From positions 1-64,000 of the forward strand of contig JAFRUS010000007.1 in the NCBI GenBank assembly GCA_017438745.1: a stretch of DNA of 64,000 bases. The letters run 5' to 3'. Source of the DNA: Oscillospiraceae bacterium (GTDB lineage Bacteria; Bacillota; Clostridia; Oscillospirales; Ruminococcaceae). The translations under genes were made by a program, and so were the position numbers. This document shows positions 44,112 to 53,390 of the stretch, in pieces. The notes beneath the pieces were generated by a model. The model did no database searches and had not been told where the DNA came from. It saw nothing but the letters and a program-made list of their open reading frames with translations. Numbering within the stretch: the first letter of the stretch is position 1; each line of letters begins with the position of its first letter.

Positions 44112-46592
44112 ATGAAATTCGGATTTTTCGATGACGCAAAAAGAGAATACGTTATCAATTCTCCAAGAACACCTTATCCTTGGATCAACTACCTTGGAAC
44201 ACAGGGATTCTTCTCACTGATCTCAAATACTGCAGGCGGTTACAGCTTCTACAAGGACGCTCGTCTCAGAAGAATAACAAGATACCGTTACAACAATGTA
44301 CCGATCGATATGGGCGGACGTTATTTCTATATCAACGACAACGGTACAGTATGGAATCCTGGCTGGTCACCTGTAAAGACAGAACTCGATTCATATGAAT
44401 GCCGTCACGGTATGGGCTACACAGTTATCAAGGGTAAGAAGAACGATCTCAAGGCTGAAGCTACTTTCTTCGTACCGCAGAACTACGACGGTGAAGTTCA
44501 GCAGGTAGTTCTCACAAACGAAGGCTCTGCAGCAAAGACATTCAAGTTCTTCTCATTCGCTGAATGGTGCTTATGGGATGCTCAGGATGACTGCACAAAC
44601 TTCCAGAGAAACTTCTCAACAGGCCGTGTTGAAGTAGACGGCTCAGTTATCTACCACAAGACAGAATACAGAGACAGACGCGATCACTATGCTTTCTACT
44701 CAGTAAACGACAGCATTGACGGTTACGATACAGACCGTGATTCATTCATCGGTCTCTATAACGGATTTAACAACCCTGAAGCAGTTCTTGCAGGCAAGGC
44801 TACAGATTCATTCGCTGACGGCTGGTCACCGATCGCTTCACACTATAAGGAGATCACACTCGCTCCTGGCGAAAGCAAGACTCTCATCTTCGTACTCGGC
44901 TACGTTGAAATGCCTGTTGATCAGAAGTTCGAAGCTGACGGCAAGACAATCAACAAGGTCAAGGCAAAGGCAATGATCGAAAAGTTCAACACACCTGAAA
45001 AGGTTGCTGCAGGTCTTGCTGAGCTTAAGGCCACATGGGATGCGCTTCTCGGAATCCTCAACGTAAATACTCCTGACGACAAGGTTGACCGTATGGTAAA
45101 CATCTGGAACCAGTATCAGTGTATGGTTACATTCAACCTTTCACGTTCTGCATCATACTTCGAATCAGGTATCGGCCGTGGTATGGGCTTCAGAGATTCA
45201 AACCAGGATATCCTCGGTTTCGTTCACCAGATTCCGGACCGTGCAAGAGAAAGAATCATCGATATCGCTTCAACACAGCTTCCTGACGGCGGATGCTATC
45301 ACCAGTATCAGCCTCTTACAAAGAAGGGCAACTCAGACATCGGCGGCGACTTCTCAGACGATCCGCTCTGGATGATCCTTTCAGTATCAGCATACATCAA
45401 GGAAACAGGCGACTGGAGCATCCTCGATGAAATGGTTCCTTACGACAACGACGAGTCAAAGGCTAAGCCAATGCTCGATCACCTCAAGGTTTCATTCTAC
45501 CACATTGTTGAAAACCTCGGACCTCACGGACTCCCGCTCGCAATGCGTGCTGACTGGAACGACTGTATCAACCTCTCATGCTACTCAGACACACCGGGCG
45601 AAAGCTTCCAGACATACACAAACCCTAAGTTTGCAGCTGAAGGCGGCTACTCAAAGGTAGCTGAATCAGTAATGGTTGCAACACTCTTCACATACACAGG
45701 CCCTAACTACGTAGCTATCCTCAAGCACCTCGGCAAGGACGACGAAGCTGCTGCAGCTCAGGCAGAGATCGACAAGATGAAGAAGAACATCATGGAATCT
45801 GCATGGGACGGCAACTGGTTCCTCAGAGCATATGATGCAAACGGCAAGAAGATGGGTTCAAAGGAATGTGAAGAAGGCCAGATCTTCATCGAACCACAGG
45901 GCTTCGCAATTATGTCTGAGATCGGTAAGGATCAGGGCGCTGACAAGAAGACTCTTGCAGCTATCGACGAAAGACTCAACACAAAGTTCGGTCTCGTACT
46001 CAACAACCCTGCATTCACAAAGTACTACATCGAATACGGCGAAATTTCAACATATCCGGGCGGATACAAGGAAAACGCTGGTATCTTTACACATAACAAC
46101 GCATGGATCATCTGTGCTGCTGCATACGCAGGCGAAGGTGACCAGGCATTCAAGTACTATTCAGAAATCGCTCCTGCATTCACTGAAGAAACTTCAGACA
46201 TCCACAAGACTGAACCATACGTTTACGGACAGATGGTCGGCGGTAAGGACGCAGGTGCTGACATCGGCAGACCAGGCAAGAACTTCGGCCAGGGCAAGAA
46301 CTCATGGCTCACAGGTACAGCTGCATGGAACATGGTTGCTATCTCACAGTACATCCTCGGTGTACAGCCTGACTTCGACGGCCTCAGGATTGATCCTTCA
46401 ATCCCAGCTGCATGGGACGGCTTCACAGTAACAAGAAAGTACCGTGGCGCTGAATACGCTGTAACAATCAAGAATCCTTCACACGTTTGCAAGGGCGTTA
46501 AGAGCGTTACAGTAGACGGCAAGGCTATCGACGGCAACATTCTCCCAGTATTCGACGGCGGCGTTCACAACGTTGAAGTTGTAATGGGTTAA
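44112..46592 (+). CDS. cellobiose phosphorylase (GH94)
   Basis: 826 residues, cytoplasmic. Splits cellobiose with phosphate to glucose 1-phosphate and glucose, saving ATP during cellulose growth. The N-terminus ([20 protein letters not shown]) and GGRYFYIND region match cellobiose rather than cellodextrin phosphorylases; the catalytic segment [10 protein letters not shown] carries D481 and D484, the latter region holding the general acid. No signal peptide. Codon use is strongly biased toward a few codons, as expected for a highly expressed gene. ATG with AAAGGAG. Confidence 0.95.
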   Translation: MKFGFFDDAKREYVINSPRTPYPWINYLGTQGFFSLISNTAGGYSFYKDARLRRITRYRYNNVPIDMGGRYFYINDNGTVWNPGWSPVKTELDSYECRHGMGYTVIKGKKNDLKAEATFFVPQNYDGEVQQVVLTNEGSAAKTFKFFSFAEWCLWDAQDDCTNFQRNFSTGRVEVDGSVIYHKTEYRDRRDHYAFYSVNDSIDGYDTDRDSFIGLYNGFNNPEAVLAGKATDSFADGWSPIASHYKEITLAPGESKTLIFVLGYVEMPVDQKFEADGKTINKVKAKAMIEKFNTPEKVAAGLAELKATWDALLGILNVNTPDDKVDRMVNIWNQYQCMVTFNLSRSASYFESGIGRGMGFRDSNQDILGFVHQIPDRARERIIDIASTQLPDGGCYHQYQPLTKKGNSDIGGDFSDDPLWMILSVSAYIKETGDWSILDEMVPYDNDESKAKPMLDHLKVSFYHIVENLGPHGLPLAMRADWNDCINLSCYSDTPGESFQTYTNPKFAAEGGYSKVAESVMVATLFTYTGPNYVAILKHLGKDDEAAAAQAEIDKMKKNIMESAWDGNWFLRAYDANGKKMGSKECEEGQIFIEPQGFAIMSEIGKDQGADKKTLAAIDERLNTKFGLVLNNPAFTKYYIEYGEISTYPGGYKENAGIFTHNNAWIICAAAYAGEGDQAFKYYSEIAPAFTEETSDIHKTEPYVYGQMVGGKDAGADIGRPGKNFGQGKNSWLTGTAAWNMVAISQYILGVQPDFDGLRIDPSIPAAWDGFTVTRKYRGAEYAVTIKNPSHVCKGVKSVTVDGKAIDGNILPVFDGGVHNVEVVMG

Positions 46593-46603
46593 GGATTAAC
46601 TGA

Positions 46604-46641
46604 TCCCCACCCCCCTGCCCCCCTCCCGGAGGGAGGGGGGG
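46604..46641 (+). repeat. C-run/G-run hairpin after GH94
   Basis: A run of C followed by CCCCCCTCCC gga GGGAGGGGGG (46618-46640), a 10-bp pure C:G-rich stem. It is extreme for this genome and could form a G-quadruplex on the plus strand. Similar C/G-rich hairpins are recalled as dispersed repeats in related gut Firmicutes, unverified here. Confidence 0.7.
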
Positions 46642-46766
46642 AGAGTATTCGACAGCGTTGTTTACAGCCATAACCCTTTGGAAATTGGTTTGACCATTTC
46701 CTGAGTGAGCGGTTGCTGCGAGGGGATATTTGAAAATCGGTTGGTTTTTAATTTAAATATAAAAAG

Positions 46767-46808
46767 ATTTCCCGGAATGGTTTCGAACTGTTCCGGGAAA
46801 TTTTTTTG
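46767..46808 (+). terminator. intrinsic terminator upstream of the Tad operon
   Basis: ATTTCCCGGAA / TTCCGGGAAAT stem (46767-46777 / 46791-46801) followed by seven T, 175 bp past the GH94 stop. Confidence 0.88.
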
Positions 46809-46871
46809 TCTTTTTGGGATGACAATATAAGGAAAATAAATGTAAATATATAACAGAAAACTGGATGAGAT

Positions 46872-46921
46872 TAGGAGAAAAAATACCTCTTAGGGCGAAA
46901 CGATTACCTCTTAGGGCGAAA
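46872..46921 (+). promoter_or_regulatory. tandem 16-bp activator-type boxes, copy 3
   Basis: TAGGAGAAAAAAT then ACCTCTTAGGGCGAAA twice (46885-46900, 46906-46921), 21 bp apart, ending 3 bp before the -35 of the Tad operon. Confidence 0.85.
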
Positions 46922-46924
46922 CTA

Positions 46925-46953
46925 TTGAAATTTGATTGCCGATGCTTTATACT
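46925..46953 (+). promoter_or_regulatory. promoter of the Tad pilus operon
   Basis: TTGAAA (46925-46930), 17 bp, TATACT (46948-46953), start predicted near 46960. Confidence 0.8.
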
Positions 46954-46959
46954 GATACA

Positions 46960-47100
46960 TGTGATCAGGAAGTAAACAAATACATCACAGAATTACAAAA
47001 AGTAATGTGATTTACGGACGAAATATGAAAACCTAGGAAATAATCCCGAGGTAAATCACTTTTCTCTTACTTCCTGAAAAAGAAAAATTACGGACAGGAT
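46960..47100 (+). promoter_or_regulatory. structured leader of the Tad operon, candidate riboswitch or attenuator
   Basis: An 11-bp perfect long-range helix (TCAGGAAGTAA 46965-46975 with TTACTTCCTGA 47067-47077) encloses two competing helices: ATCAC..ATTAC/GTAAT..GTGAT (46984-47011) and GTGATTTAC/GTAAATCAC (47007-47015 / 47051-47059), which share the GTGAT bases. A 20-nt segment at 47012-47031 (TTACGGACgaaATaTGAAAa) is repeated at 47088-47107 around the real start codon, and the first copy holds a mini-frame ATG AAA ACC TAG. No known riboswitch class was recognised. Confidence 0.6.
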
Positions 47101-48177
47101 GTGAAAGGTATGATCAAAATCAAAGTAGGACTAATAGACAGTGACAAGATTTATTCTAAGCGCTTCACAAAGCTGATGAGCGAGAGGCACGGAAGTCAGA
47201 TCGAGATCTTCTCATTTACTGATCCGGAAAAAGCGTTCGGGTCTGTAGAGAAAAACGGAATAAATATTGTTATTGCATCCGGAGACAGTACACCGGATGC
47301 GGACGGGTTTTCAGGCCGCTGCGAGTTTGCTTATTTTACAGACTCTTCTGAAATAGATACACTCAACGGCAGAAAGACGATCTTCAGATATCAGAGCGCT
47401 GACAGCCTCTACAGAGCGCTTATCGGTCTTTATTCCGAAAAGGTAAAGGACAGCGTAAGCTACCGTACCGGCGAGGGAAAAACGAGAATAAGTCTCTTCG
47501 TTCCTGAGCGCGAGGGTGCAGGAGCTTCAACGGCGGCAGCGGCAATGGCAGAGTACAGTGCTTTAAGCGGAAAGAAAACGCTGTTCCTAAACCTCAGACA
47601 GTTCGGCGGTACCGAGGAGCTGTTTACAGCACCGGGAGATGCGACTTTTACCGATGTTATCTTCGCATTAAAGAGCAGGAAAGCAAACTTAACGCTCAAG
47701 CTCGAAAGCATAGTCCGGAAGAGCCCCGAGGGTGTATGCTTCTTCGGAAACTGCAGAAATCCTCTTGACAGTACCGAACTTGACAGTGAAGAACTTGCGA
47801 CACTGATCGATGAGCTTTCAGGAAGCTGCGGATACGAAAGAATAGTGATCGTAAGCGACTTCTTCATCTCGGAAAAGCTTTCGGTACTGCTCGGAAAGGC
47901 GGACGATGTGATAATCGTTTCAGGAGATTCGCCTCTGTCGCAGCAGCGCATCCTTCAGAAACAGGCAGTCATTGACGGACTTGAAAAACGCGAGATGACA
48001 GGCCTTAAGGAAAAGCTGAAGATACTGTTCAACAAATCAGCCGGAACGCTTCAGCTCGGCATACCGGTCATGGGAGTGATCCCTGATACAGGATGCGGAA
48101 GAGCGAAGGACATAATCAAGCGCATGACTGATACCGGCGTGTTCCGCTGCTTGTGCAGAGAGGAGGCTCCGGTATGA
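47101..48177 (+). CDS. tadZ: TadZ/CpaE-like pilus localisation ATPase
   Basis: 358 residues. An N-terminal receiver-like domain (KVGLIDSDKIYSKRFTKLM; no canonical phosphoacceptor pocket evident) and a C-terminal MinD/ParA-like ATPase domain with a deviant P-loop PEREGAGASTAAAAMAEY lacking the usual GKT. Such proteins position Tad machines at a cell pole. GTG start at 47101; an ATG at 47110 preceded by AAAGG is possible. First gene of the Tad operon, overlapping tadA by 4 bp. Confidence 0.85.
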   Translation: MKGMIKIKVGLIDSDKIYSKRFTKLMSERHGSQIEIFSFTDPEKAFGSVEKNGINIVIASGDSTPDADGFSGRCEFAYFTDSSEIDTLNGRKTIFRYQSADSLYRALIGLYSEKVKDSVSYRTGEGKTRISLFVPEREGAGASTAAAAMAEYSALSGKKTLFLNLRQFGGTEELFTAPGDATFTDVIFALKSRKANLTLKLESIVRKSPEGVCFFGNCRNPLDSTELDSEELATLIDELSGSCGYERIVIVSDFFISEKLSVLLGKADDVIIVSGDSPLSQQRILQKQAVIDGLEKREMTGLKEKLKILFNKSAGTLQLGIPVMGVIPDTGCGRAKDIIKRMTDTGVFRCLCREEAPV

Positions 48178-49415
48178 CGGCGGTACGAACGGATCTTACA
48201 GCCATTGAAAAGGAGATAAAGACATACGTAAGAGAAAACTTCAGCCTTTCGGAACTTTCCGATGAGGAGCTTTTTGAAAAGGTGAAGGAACTGGTGATGA
48301 AACGGACCGCCGACATGGCACTTCCGGTCAGCGGGATGGTCACCGTCACGGAAAGCGTGTACAGCTCCATCAGAGGCTTCGGAATCTTAGACATGATAAT
48401 GAAGGACGATCAGGTAACGGAAGTCATGATAAACGGATGCGACAGCATCTGGATCGAAAAGAAGGGCCGTCTTCAGAAGCTTGAACAGAGCTTTGAAAGT
48501 TCTGCGGTCCTGGAGGACACCATACAGCGTATAGTTTCGCTGGCAGGCCGTGAGGTCAATCAGGCGAATCCTATAGTGGACACAAGGCTTCCGGACGGCT
48601 CGCGAGTAAACGTCGTTCTTCCGCCGGTGTCAGTTGACGGTCCGGTGGTAACCATCCGAAAATTCTCGGTAAGCCACATGACCATGGATACTCTGATCGG
48701 ACTTGGGTCACTTACTGAAGAGGTCGCCGAAGTTCTTAAACAGTTTGTTCGTGCCGGCTACAACATCTTCATAAGCGGCGGTACGGGTTCAGGAAAAACC
48801 ACTTTTCTAAACGCTCTTTCCGATTACATCCCGGCCGGTGAACGTGTGATAACCATTGAGGATTCGGCGGAACTGCAGATCACCGGAGTCGAAAATCTTG
48901 TAAGACTTGAAACAAGAAACGCAAATACATCAGGTTCCGGCGAAATACAGATACGCGACCTGATAAAATCGTCACTCAGAATGAGGCCTGAGAGGATAAT
49001 TGTTGGTGAGGTACGAGGAGCAGAAGCTCTCGATATGCTTACAGCAATGAACACAGGCCACGACGGATCTCTCTCAACAGGACACGCCAACTCGGCGGCA
49101 GATATGCTCACCCGCCTCGAGACCATGGTTCTCTCCGGAACGGAGCTCCCGCTTCCGGCCATACGCAGCCAGATAGCCTCAGCCATCGACATTGTGGTGC
49201 ATCTTTCGAGAATGAGGGATCACACACGAAAAGTTACCGAGATATCGGAGCTTACCGGCGTAAAAAACGGCGAGATAGTGGTAAATCCGATCTATGTGTT
49301 TGAAGAGAATGAGAAAAGCACGGAATCACAGGTACACGGTTCGCTCAAACGAACGGAAAACACCTTTGAATCGTACGCAAAGCTCCGCAGAAGCGGAATA
49401 AACATGGAGGTATAA
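48174..49415 (+). CDS. tadA: Tad pilus assembly ATPase TadA/CpaF
   Basis: 413 residues. Secretion ATPase of the VirB11/GspE superfamily that powers pilus assembly. N-terminal helical domain, Walker A SGGTGSGKTTFLN (about 202-209), Asp box EDSAELQI, Walker B RPERIIVGEVRGAEALDML and His box TGHDGSLSTGHAN. Start ATG 48174 chosen because GAGGAGG lies 7 nt upstream; the stop codon of tadZ is inside the ATGA overlap. Confidence 0.96.
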   Translation: MTAVRTDLTAIEKEIKTYVRENFSLSELSDEELFEKVKELVMKRTADMALPVSGMVTVTESVYSSIRGFGILDMIMKDDQVTEVMINGCDSIWIEKKGRLQKLEQSFESSAVLEDTIQRIVSLAGREVNQANPIVDTRLPDGSRVNVVLPPVSVDGPVVTIRKFSVSHMTMDTLIGLGSLTEEVAEVLKQFVRAGYNIFISGGTGSGKTTFLNALSDYIPAGERVITIEDSAELQITGVENLVRLETRNANTSGSGEIQIRDLIKSSLRMRPERIIVGEVRGAEALDMLTAMNTGHDGSLSTGHANSAADMLTRLETMVLSGTELPLPAIRSQIASAIDIVVHLSRMRDHTRKVTEISELTGVKNGEIVVNPIYVFEENEKSTESQVHGSLKRTENTFESYAKLRRSGINMEV

Positions 49416-50198
49416 ATGAAAAGCAGAAAATACGAAGCGAACAAAGGCCTTACGGTAAGGGGTACTGACTATTCAGTATACAGGATGACTCCGGGAGAAA
49501 CTGCTCTCTCAGCCGCAGCAGGAGGCGCAGGCGGTGCGCTGGCATTCAGCATCTTCTTCGGTGCAGGAATGTTTACAGCGGTGGCAGCCGCCGCAGGAGC
49601 TGCAGCCGGGATGAAATACGGCACGAAGTTCTTCAAGAACAGAAGGGATGCTGAGCTCACCATGCAGTTCAGGGATCTGCTCGAATCGCTGGCATCATCG
49701 CTTTCAGCAGGTCAGAATATTCCCGGGGCCATCTGTTCAGCACTTACCGATCTTAAGCAGATCTACGGGGAGAAATCACTCATCGTAAAGGAGACGTCCG
49801 CAATTGCAGACGGCATGAGAAATAATTTAAGTCCTGAGGAGCTTTTCGGTGACTTCGCTTCACGAAGCGGCCAGAAGGACATCCGCACCTTTGCCGACAC
49901 CTTCCGTGTGTGCAACAGGAGCGGCGGAAATATGAGAGAAGTAATTATCAGAACCACAAGGATATTAGGCGAGAAAATGCAGACTGAAAAGGAGATAGGC
50001 GTCATAGCCTCGAAGGGAAGAAACGAACTAATTATGATGACGGTGATGCCGTTCGTAATAATTCCGATGCTCAAGACTCTCGGCGAAGACGCTGTGTCAG
50101 GAAACAATCTCGCAACGGTGCTGATAAGGATCGCCGGTGCGGTCATTATTGCAGGGGCAGTTCTTGCAGGGAAACGTATAACAGATATTAAAATGTAG
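49416..50198 (+). CDS. tadB: Tad pilus platform protein TadB-like
   Basis: 260 residues. Type II secretion F-domain (QFRDLLESLASSLSAGQNIPGAI, ...DTFRVCNRSGGNMREVIIRTTRIL) between N-terminal hydrophobic Gly/Ala-rich segments (about 30-65) and two C-terminal helices (about 205-255). It forms half of the inner-membrane platform. ATG with GGAGG, directly after tadA. Confidence 0.9.
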   Translation: MKSRKYEANKGLTVRGTDYSVYRMTPGETALSAAAGGAGGALAFSIFFGAGMFTAVAAAAGAAAGMKYGTKFFKNRRDAELTMQFRDLLESLASSLSAGQNIPGAICSALTDLKQIYGEKSLIVKETSAIADGMRNNLSPEELFGDFASRSGQKDIRTFADTFRVCNRSGGNMREVIIRTTRILGEKMQTEKEIGVIASKGRNELIMMTVMPFVIIPMLKTLGEDAVSGNNLATVLIRIAGAVIIAGAVLAGKRITDIKM

Positions 50199-50207
50199 GA
50201 GATGCTG

Positions 50208-51077
50208 ATGAAAACAGATCCATCGTTTATAATGGCGGCTGCAGGGACAGTTCTTTCCGCCGCCTGGATAATGATCTTCGCAAAGGGATACAGGAAATAT
50301 GATGAAATAACGTCGGTAAAGGCCGCAAGGGAGCTTAAGCTTAACGGTATTTTTCATACGGGCTTCGAGATAATGAAGCTTTTAAGAATCAATACAGGCA
50401 GCGGAAAATTCGCTGAAAAGCGCAGAAACGCTGTCGAGATATACGGCGAACGCTATGCAGGATTTTACACCTACCTTTTCACGGGAGCGCAGATAAGCTA
50501 CGCGGCACTTTGCCTTCCGGTCTCCCTTCTTTCAGGAGCGGCCGCCGGAAGCCCGGTGTTAGGTCTTGCCGGAGCCGCAGCGTCAGTAATCATGCTTTTC
50601 ATCCTTGATTCCGATGTGAAGAAGAAGGTAAGTGAAAAACATGACGCAGTAATGTGCGAGCTTCCGGACATAATCATGAGGCTGACGCTTCTTCTCAACG
50701 CAGGAATGGTCCTGCGTGATGCCTGGAATATGATCGCGGAATCGTCAGACACGGCGCTCGGAAAGGAGATGAGACAGACGGGTTCGGACATACGAAACGG
50801 AATGTCCGAAGCAGATGCATTTGAAGCTTTTGCCGACAGATGCCGCACCCGTGAGATAAGAAAATTTTCAGGTTCGCTGGTACAGAACCTGAAGAAAGGC
50901 AGTGCAGGTCTTTCTGCCTGCCTTGAGGAACTCGCTGATGAACAGTGGGAGGAAAAGAAAAACTACGTAAAAAAGAAGGCCGCCGCGTCGGAACAGACTC
51001 TTCTGTTCCCGATGTTAATGATCTTCGTGGCGATCATTCTTATGATAATCGTTCCTGTGTTCACAAATATGATGTGA
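50208..51077 (+). CDS. tadC: Tad pilus platform protein TadC-like
   Basis: 289 residues. Second F-domain platform protein (ELPDIIMRLTLLLNAGMVLRDAW ... FSGSLVQNLKKGSAGLSACLEELADEQW), with helices near the N-terminus, around 90-125, and a final one (VAIILMIIVPVFTNMM). ATG 50208 chosen because GTAGGAG is 6 nt upstream; ATG 50202 is too close to that site. Followed by hairpin element E before the pilin gene. Confidence 0.9.
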   Translation: MKTDPSFIMAAAGTVLSAAWIMIFAKGYRKYDEITSVKAARELKLNGIFHTGFEIMKLLRINTGSGKFAEKRRNAVEIYGERYAGFYTYLFTGAQISYAALCLPVSLLSGAAAGSPVLGLAGAAASVIMLFILDSDVKKKVSEKHDAVMCELPDIIMRLTLLLNAGMVLRDAWNMIAESSDTALGKEMRQTGSDIRNGMSEADAFEAFADRCRTREIRKFSGSLVQNLKKGSAGLSACLEELADEQWEEKKNYVKKKAAASEQTLLFPMLMIFVAIILMIIVPVFTNMM

Positions 51078-51085
51078 CGGGAATA

Positions 51086-51160
51086 AAAAAACGCTGGTTT
51101 ACTTCCAGCAGGGGTATCCCCCTTCCGCAGATCCGGTGAAGCCGGATCTGCGACCAGAAA
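51086..51160 (+). repeat. multi-hairpin intergenic element, copy E (short)
   Basis: ACGCTGG tttactt CCAGC, then GGGGTATCCCCC, then GCAGATCCGG tgaa CCGGATCTGC followed by GACCAG. Same order of three hairpins as copies A-D, but diverged ends. It separates tadC from the pilin gene and may set a transcript end or stabilise the highly expressed pilin mRNA. Confidence 0.7.
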
Positions 51161-51197
51161 TTTAAAAACAATTTTTATTAACAAGGAGTAATTAATT

Positions 51198-51449
51198 ATG
51201 AAAAACTTATTTGAAAACAAGATGGACAGAATGACAGACGTAATGGCAAACAGAGCGGCAGCTGCGGTTCTTGCGACAAGAAGAGGCGTAAACAGCTTCC
51301 TTAAGGAAGAGGACGGTGAGACCAATCTCGTTGCCATCCTGCTTATAATCATTGTAACTGTAGCGTTGGTTGCGATATTCAAGACAAGAATTACTGCACT
51401 TGTAAATACGCTTTTTGATAAGCTTGAAAAGGGTGCTAAGGGTATCTGA
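51198..51449 (+). CDS. Flp1-type type IVb pilin
   Basis: 83 residues. A long charged leader (about 40 residues), then the pilin signature EDGETNLVAILLIIIVTVALVAIFKTRI: acidic residue and hydrophobic assembly helix, as in Flp1 family type IVb pilins. The prepilin peptidase encoded 2 kb downstream should cut near G-E/T before NLVAIL. ATG with AAGGAG. Tiny size and own hairpin element upstream fit a major structural subunit. Confidence 0.87.
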   Translation: MKNLFENKMDRMTDVMANRAAAAVLATRRGVNSFLKEEDGETNLVAILLIIIVTVALVAIFKTRITALVNTLFDKLEKGAKGI

Positions 51450-52122
51450 TCGCTTTTTCCGGAGCGAAAAAGGAGCAGTCTCAGTCATCGAAGCGGCACT
51501 TGTGTATCCGGTGGTGATATTCACGGTCGTGACACTCATCTACATGGGAATGTACATATACGACGTGTCGCTTCTTAATGACAGAGCAAGGACGGCGGCG
51601 GTCACCGCAGCGAAGACGGTAACATTCACGGGCTACGATGAGCTTGGTGATGTCTATTCTTCACTGGAACTGGATCCGAAAGCTCCTGCTCCGGACAGAG
51701 CACATGTGGACAAATACTATTCCGAATCAAGTCCGTATCGTTATTTTGTAAACGGAAAAGCTGATGACAAATTTGCCGCAAAGGTGTGCGATTATGCGTC
51801 AGGCGGAATGTTCCGCGGATCAGGGGTGACCTGTACGGTGGATGTAAGGCGTAAACTTTTCGACAGGGAAGTGGTTGTAACTGTTGAAAAGAATGTGACT
51901 CTTCCGGGCATTCTGAGACTGTCCGGTGTAAAGACCGGCAGAAAGATGACAGCCACGGCTTCAGCGGTCACGTCAGATCCGGCGGAATTTGTGAGAAATA
52001 CTGATCTTGTTATGGAGGCTGCGACAGTCATCGGAAACAAAACCGGTATAAACGGAAAGCTTTCCGGCGTGCGTAACAGGATTTCAGAAACACTTGGAAA
52101 GTTAAAGGCGGGCAGTAAATGA
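51415..52122 (+). CDS. TadE-like pseudopilin
   Basis: 235 residues. TadE signature RSEKGAVSVIEAALVYPVVIF at the N-terminus: pilin-type hydrophobic helix with the E at +5 after the processing Gly, then a beta-rich exported domain. Start is uncertain: TTG 51415, TTG 51424 or GTG 51433, all inside the pilin gene end; no clear ribosome site, so coupling to the pilin is likely. Minor pilin or assembly factor. Confidence 0.82.
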   Translation: MISLKRVLRVSDRFFRSEKGAVSVIEAALVYPVVIFTVVTLIYMGMYIYDVSLLNDRARTAAVTAAKTVTFTGYDELGDVYSSLELDPKAPAPDRAHVDKYYSESSPYRYFVNGKADDKFAAKVCDYASGGMFRGSGVTCTVDVRRKLFDREVVVTVEKNVTLPGILRLSGVKTGRKMTATASAVTSDPAEFVRNTDLVMEAATVIGNKTGINGKLSGVRNRISETLGKLKAGSK

Positions 52123-53279
52123 GAAGGAAAAAACATCTTGCAGGATCGGTAACTATCGAGGCTTCACTTGCACTTGTATTCTTTATTTTCGGCTATCTTG
52201 CCGTTTTGTCACTTGTTTATGTGGTCAGGACGGAAAGCATGGTGCAGTACGGGATCAATCGTACTGCATCTGAAATAGCCCGTTATTCATACACAGCTGA
52301 GCGGCTGTCGCTTACGCAGTATGTGACACAGGCGGGAATGACAGCAGGCGAGGCCATCGACAGCATAGGAGGATTTTCGAATCTTTCCGGAGGAACTACT
52401 ACGGGTGACAATGCAGGCAGCAATCTTGCGGAAATGGCAAATCAGCTGACCGGAAACGCCAGCATAAGCGGTTTCGCGGGAGATCCTCTGTTCCGGTCGG
52501 TATTTGCAGGATGTGTGGCAGGAAGCAAGGCGGAAGCCGATCAGTACTTTAAAAATCTGGCCGGCATAACTACTGACGACATCGATTTTCACTATTCATC
52601 TGTGCTTCGCGACGGAAAGACCGTTGAAATAGTGGCGGTCTACAATGTAAAGCTAAAGACCTACGGACTTTTCGGAAAAAACGGCCTTTCTTTGACCATG
52701 AAAAATACGGCCTGTGCCGGTGCCTGGCTGGCGGGAAATAAAAAATCACAGCAGCAACAGGGTCAGAACGCATCTTCTGCTCCGTCCAAATGGAGCCTCA
52801 GCGCATTTAAGCGCGGACAGGCCTGGGTATCTGAGATAAAATCAGAACACAGCAAGGCGGCTGTAAAGGGCGGAAAGGGTATCGATATCTGTGAAAACGG
52901 AACGTACACCATGATAGGCTCGGTGAACATCTTCATGCAGTCCTATTCTGACTGCGCCAAGGAGGGTTCATCTGATCCGGCTGACTACAGCATAAAGGAA
53001 GCTGCTTTTTCGAAGGCGGTCAGCGGTTACGCATCGCAGCTTAAGAAATCGGTAAAGGAAAAAAGGGGAGAACTTCAGTTTGAAGACGGCACGGCAGTAC
53101 CTGATCTGGGTAAAAACGCGAAGCTTGCGATCATAATAGTCGTCCCGGCTGAGGGAGCGGCTTCGGCCTCTGCAAAGGATGTGCTTGACAAAACTGCAGC
53201 GAAGATGAAGAAAAACGACGTTGAAGTTCACTACGAATTCCGTGAAAGTGCATTCTACACGGAAACGCAGAATCCGTAG
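52119..53279 (+). CDS. second TadE-like pseudopilin with large exported domain
   Basis: 386 residues. Prepilin-like start (HLAGSVTIEASLALVFFIFGYLAVLSLVYVV) and a long exported part with Gly/Ser-rich (about 80-115) and Gln/Ser-rich (about 208-225) spacers. The C-terminal part (ending HYEFRESAFYTETQNP) is family-unrecognised. The size suggests a tip or adhesive minor pilin (inference). ATGA overlap with the preceding gene. Confidence 0.8.
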   Translation: MRRKKHLAGSVTIEASLALVFFIFGYLAVLSLVYVVRTESMVQYGINRTASEIARYSYTAERLSLTQYVTQAGMTAGEAIDSIGGFSNLSGGTTTGDNAGSNLAEMANQLTGNASISGFAGDPLFRSVFAGCVAGSKAEADQYFKNLAGITTDDIDFHYSSVLRDGKTVEIVAVYNVKLKTYGLFGKNGLSLTMKNTACAGAWLAGNKKSQQQQGQNASSAPSKWSLSAFKRGQAWVSEIKSEHSKAAVKGGKGIDICENGTYTMIGSVNIFMQSYSDCAKEGSSDPADYSIKEAAFSKAVSGYASQLKKSVKEKRGELQFEDGTAVPDLGKNAKLAIIIVVPAEGAASASAKDVLDKTAAKMKKNDVEVHYEFRESAFYTETQNP

Positions 53280-53306
53280 ATCTGTGTTCACACATTAAAT
53301 CATTAG

Positions 53307-53376
53307 TTAAGGAAACGCTGATCGTTCACTGATCAGCGCGGGAGCACGGGGCTTTGGCCCCGCAGTATCCCCGACC
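53307..53376 (+). repeat. multi-hairpin intergenic element, copy B
   Basis: TTAAGGAAACGCTGATC gttcac TGATCAGCGCGGG then CACGGGGC tttg GCCCCG and a truncated end. Left end is identical to copy A for 16 bp; hairpin 3 and the right end are missing. Lies inside the Tad operon before the peptidase gene. Confidence 0.8.
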
Positions 53377-53390
53377 GGAAAGGAAGAAAT

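Noticed and set aside
45832..46431. 199-codon frame inside the GH94 gene
   Set aside because: Same strand, shifted frame, produced by the strongly biased codon use of the cellobiose phosphorylase gene; Ser/Thr/His-rich low-complexity product.
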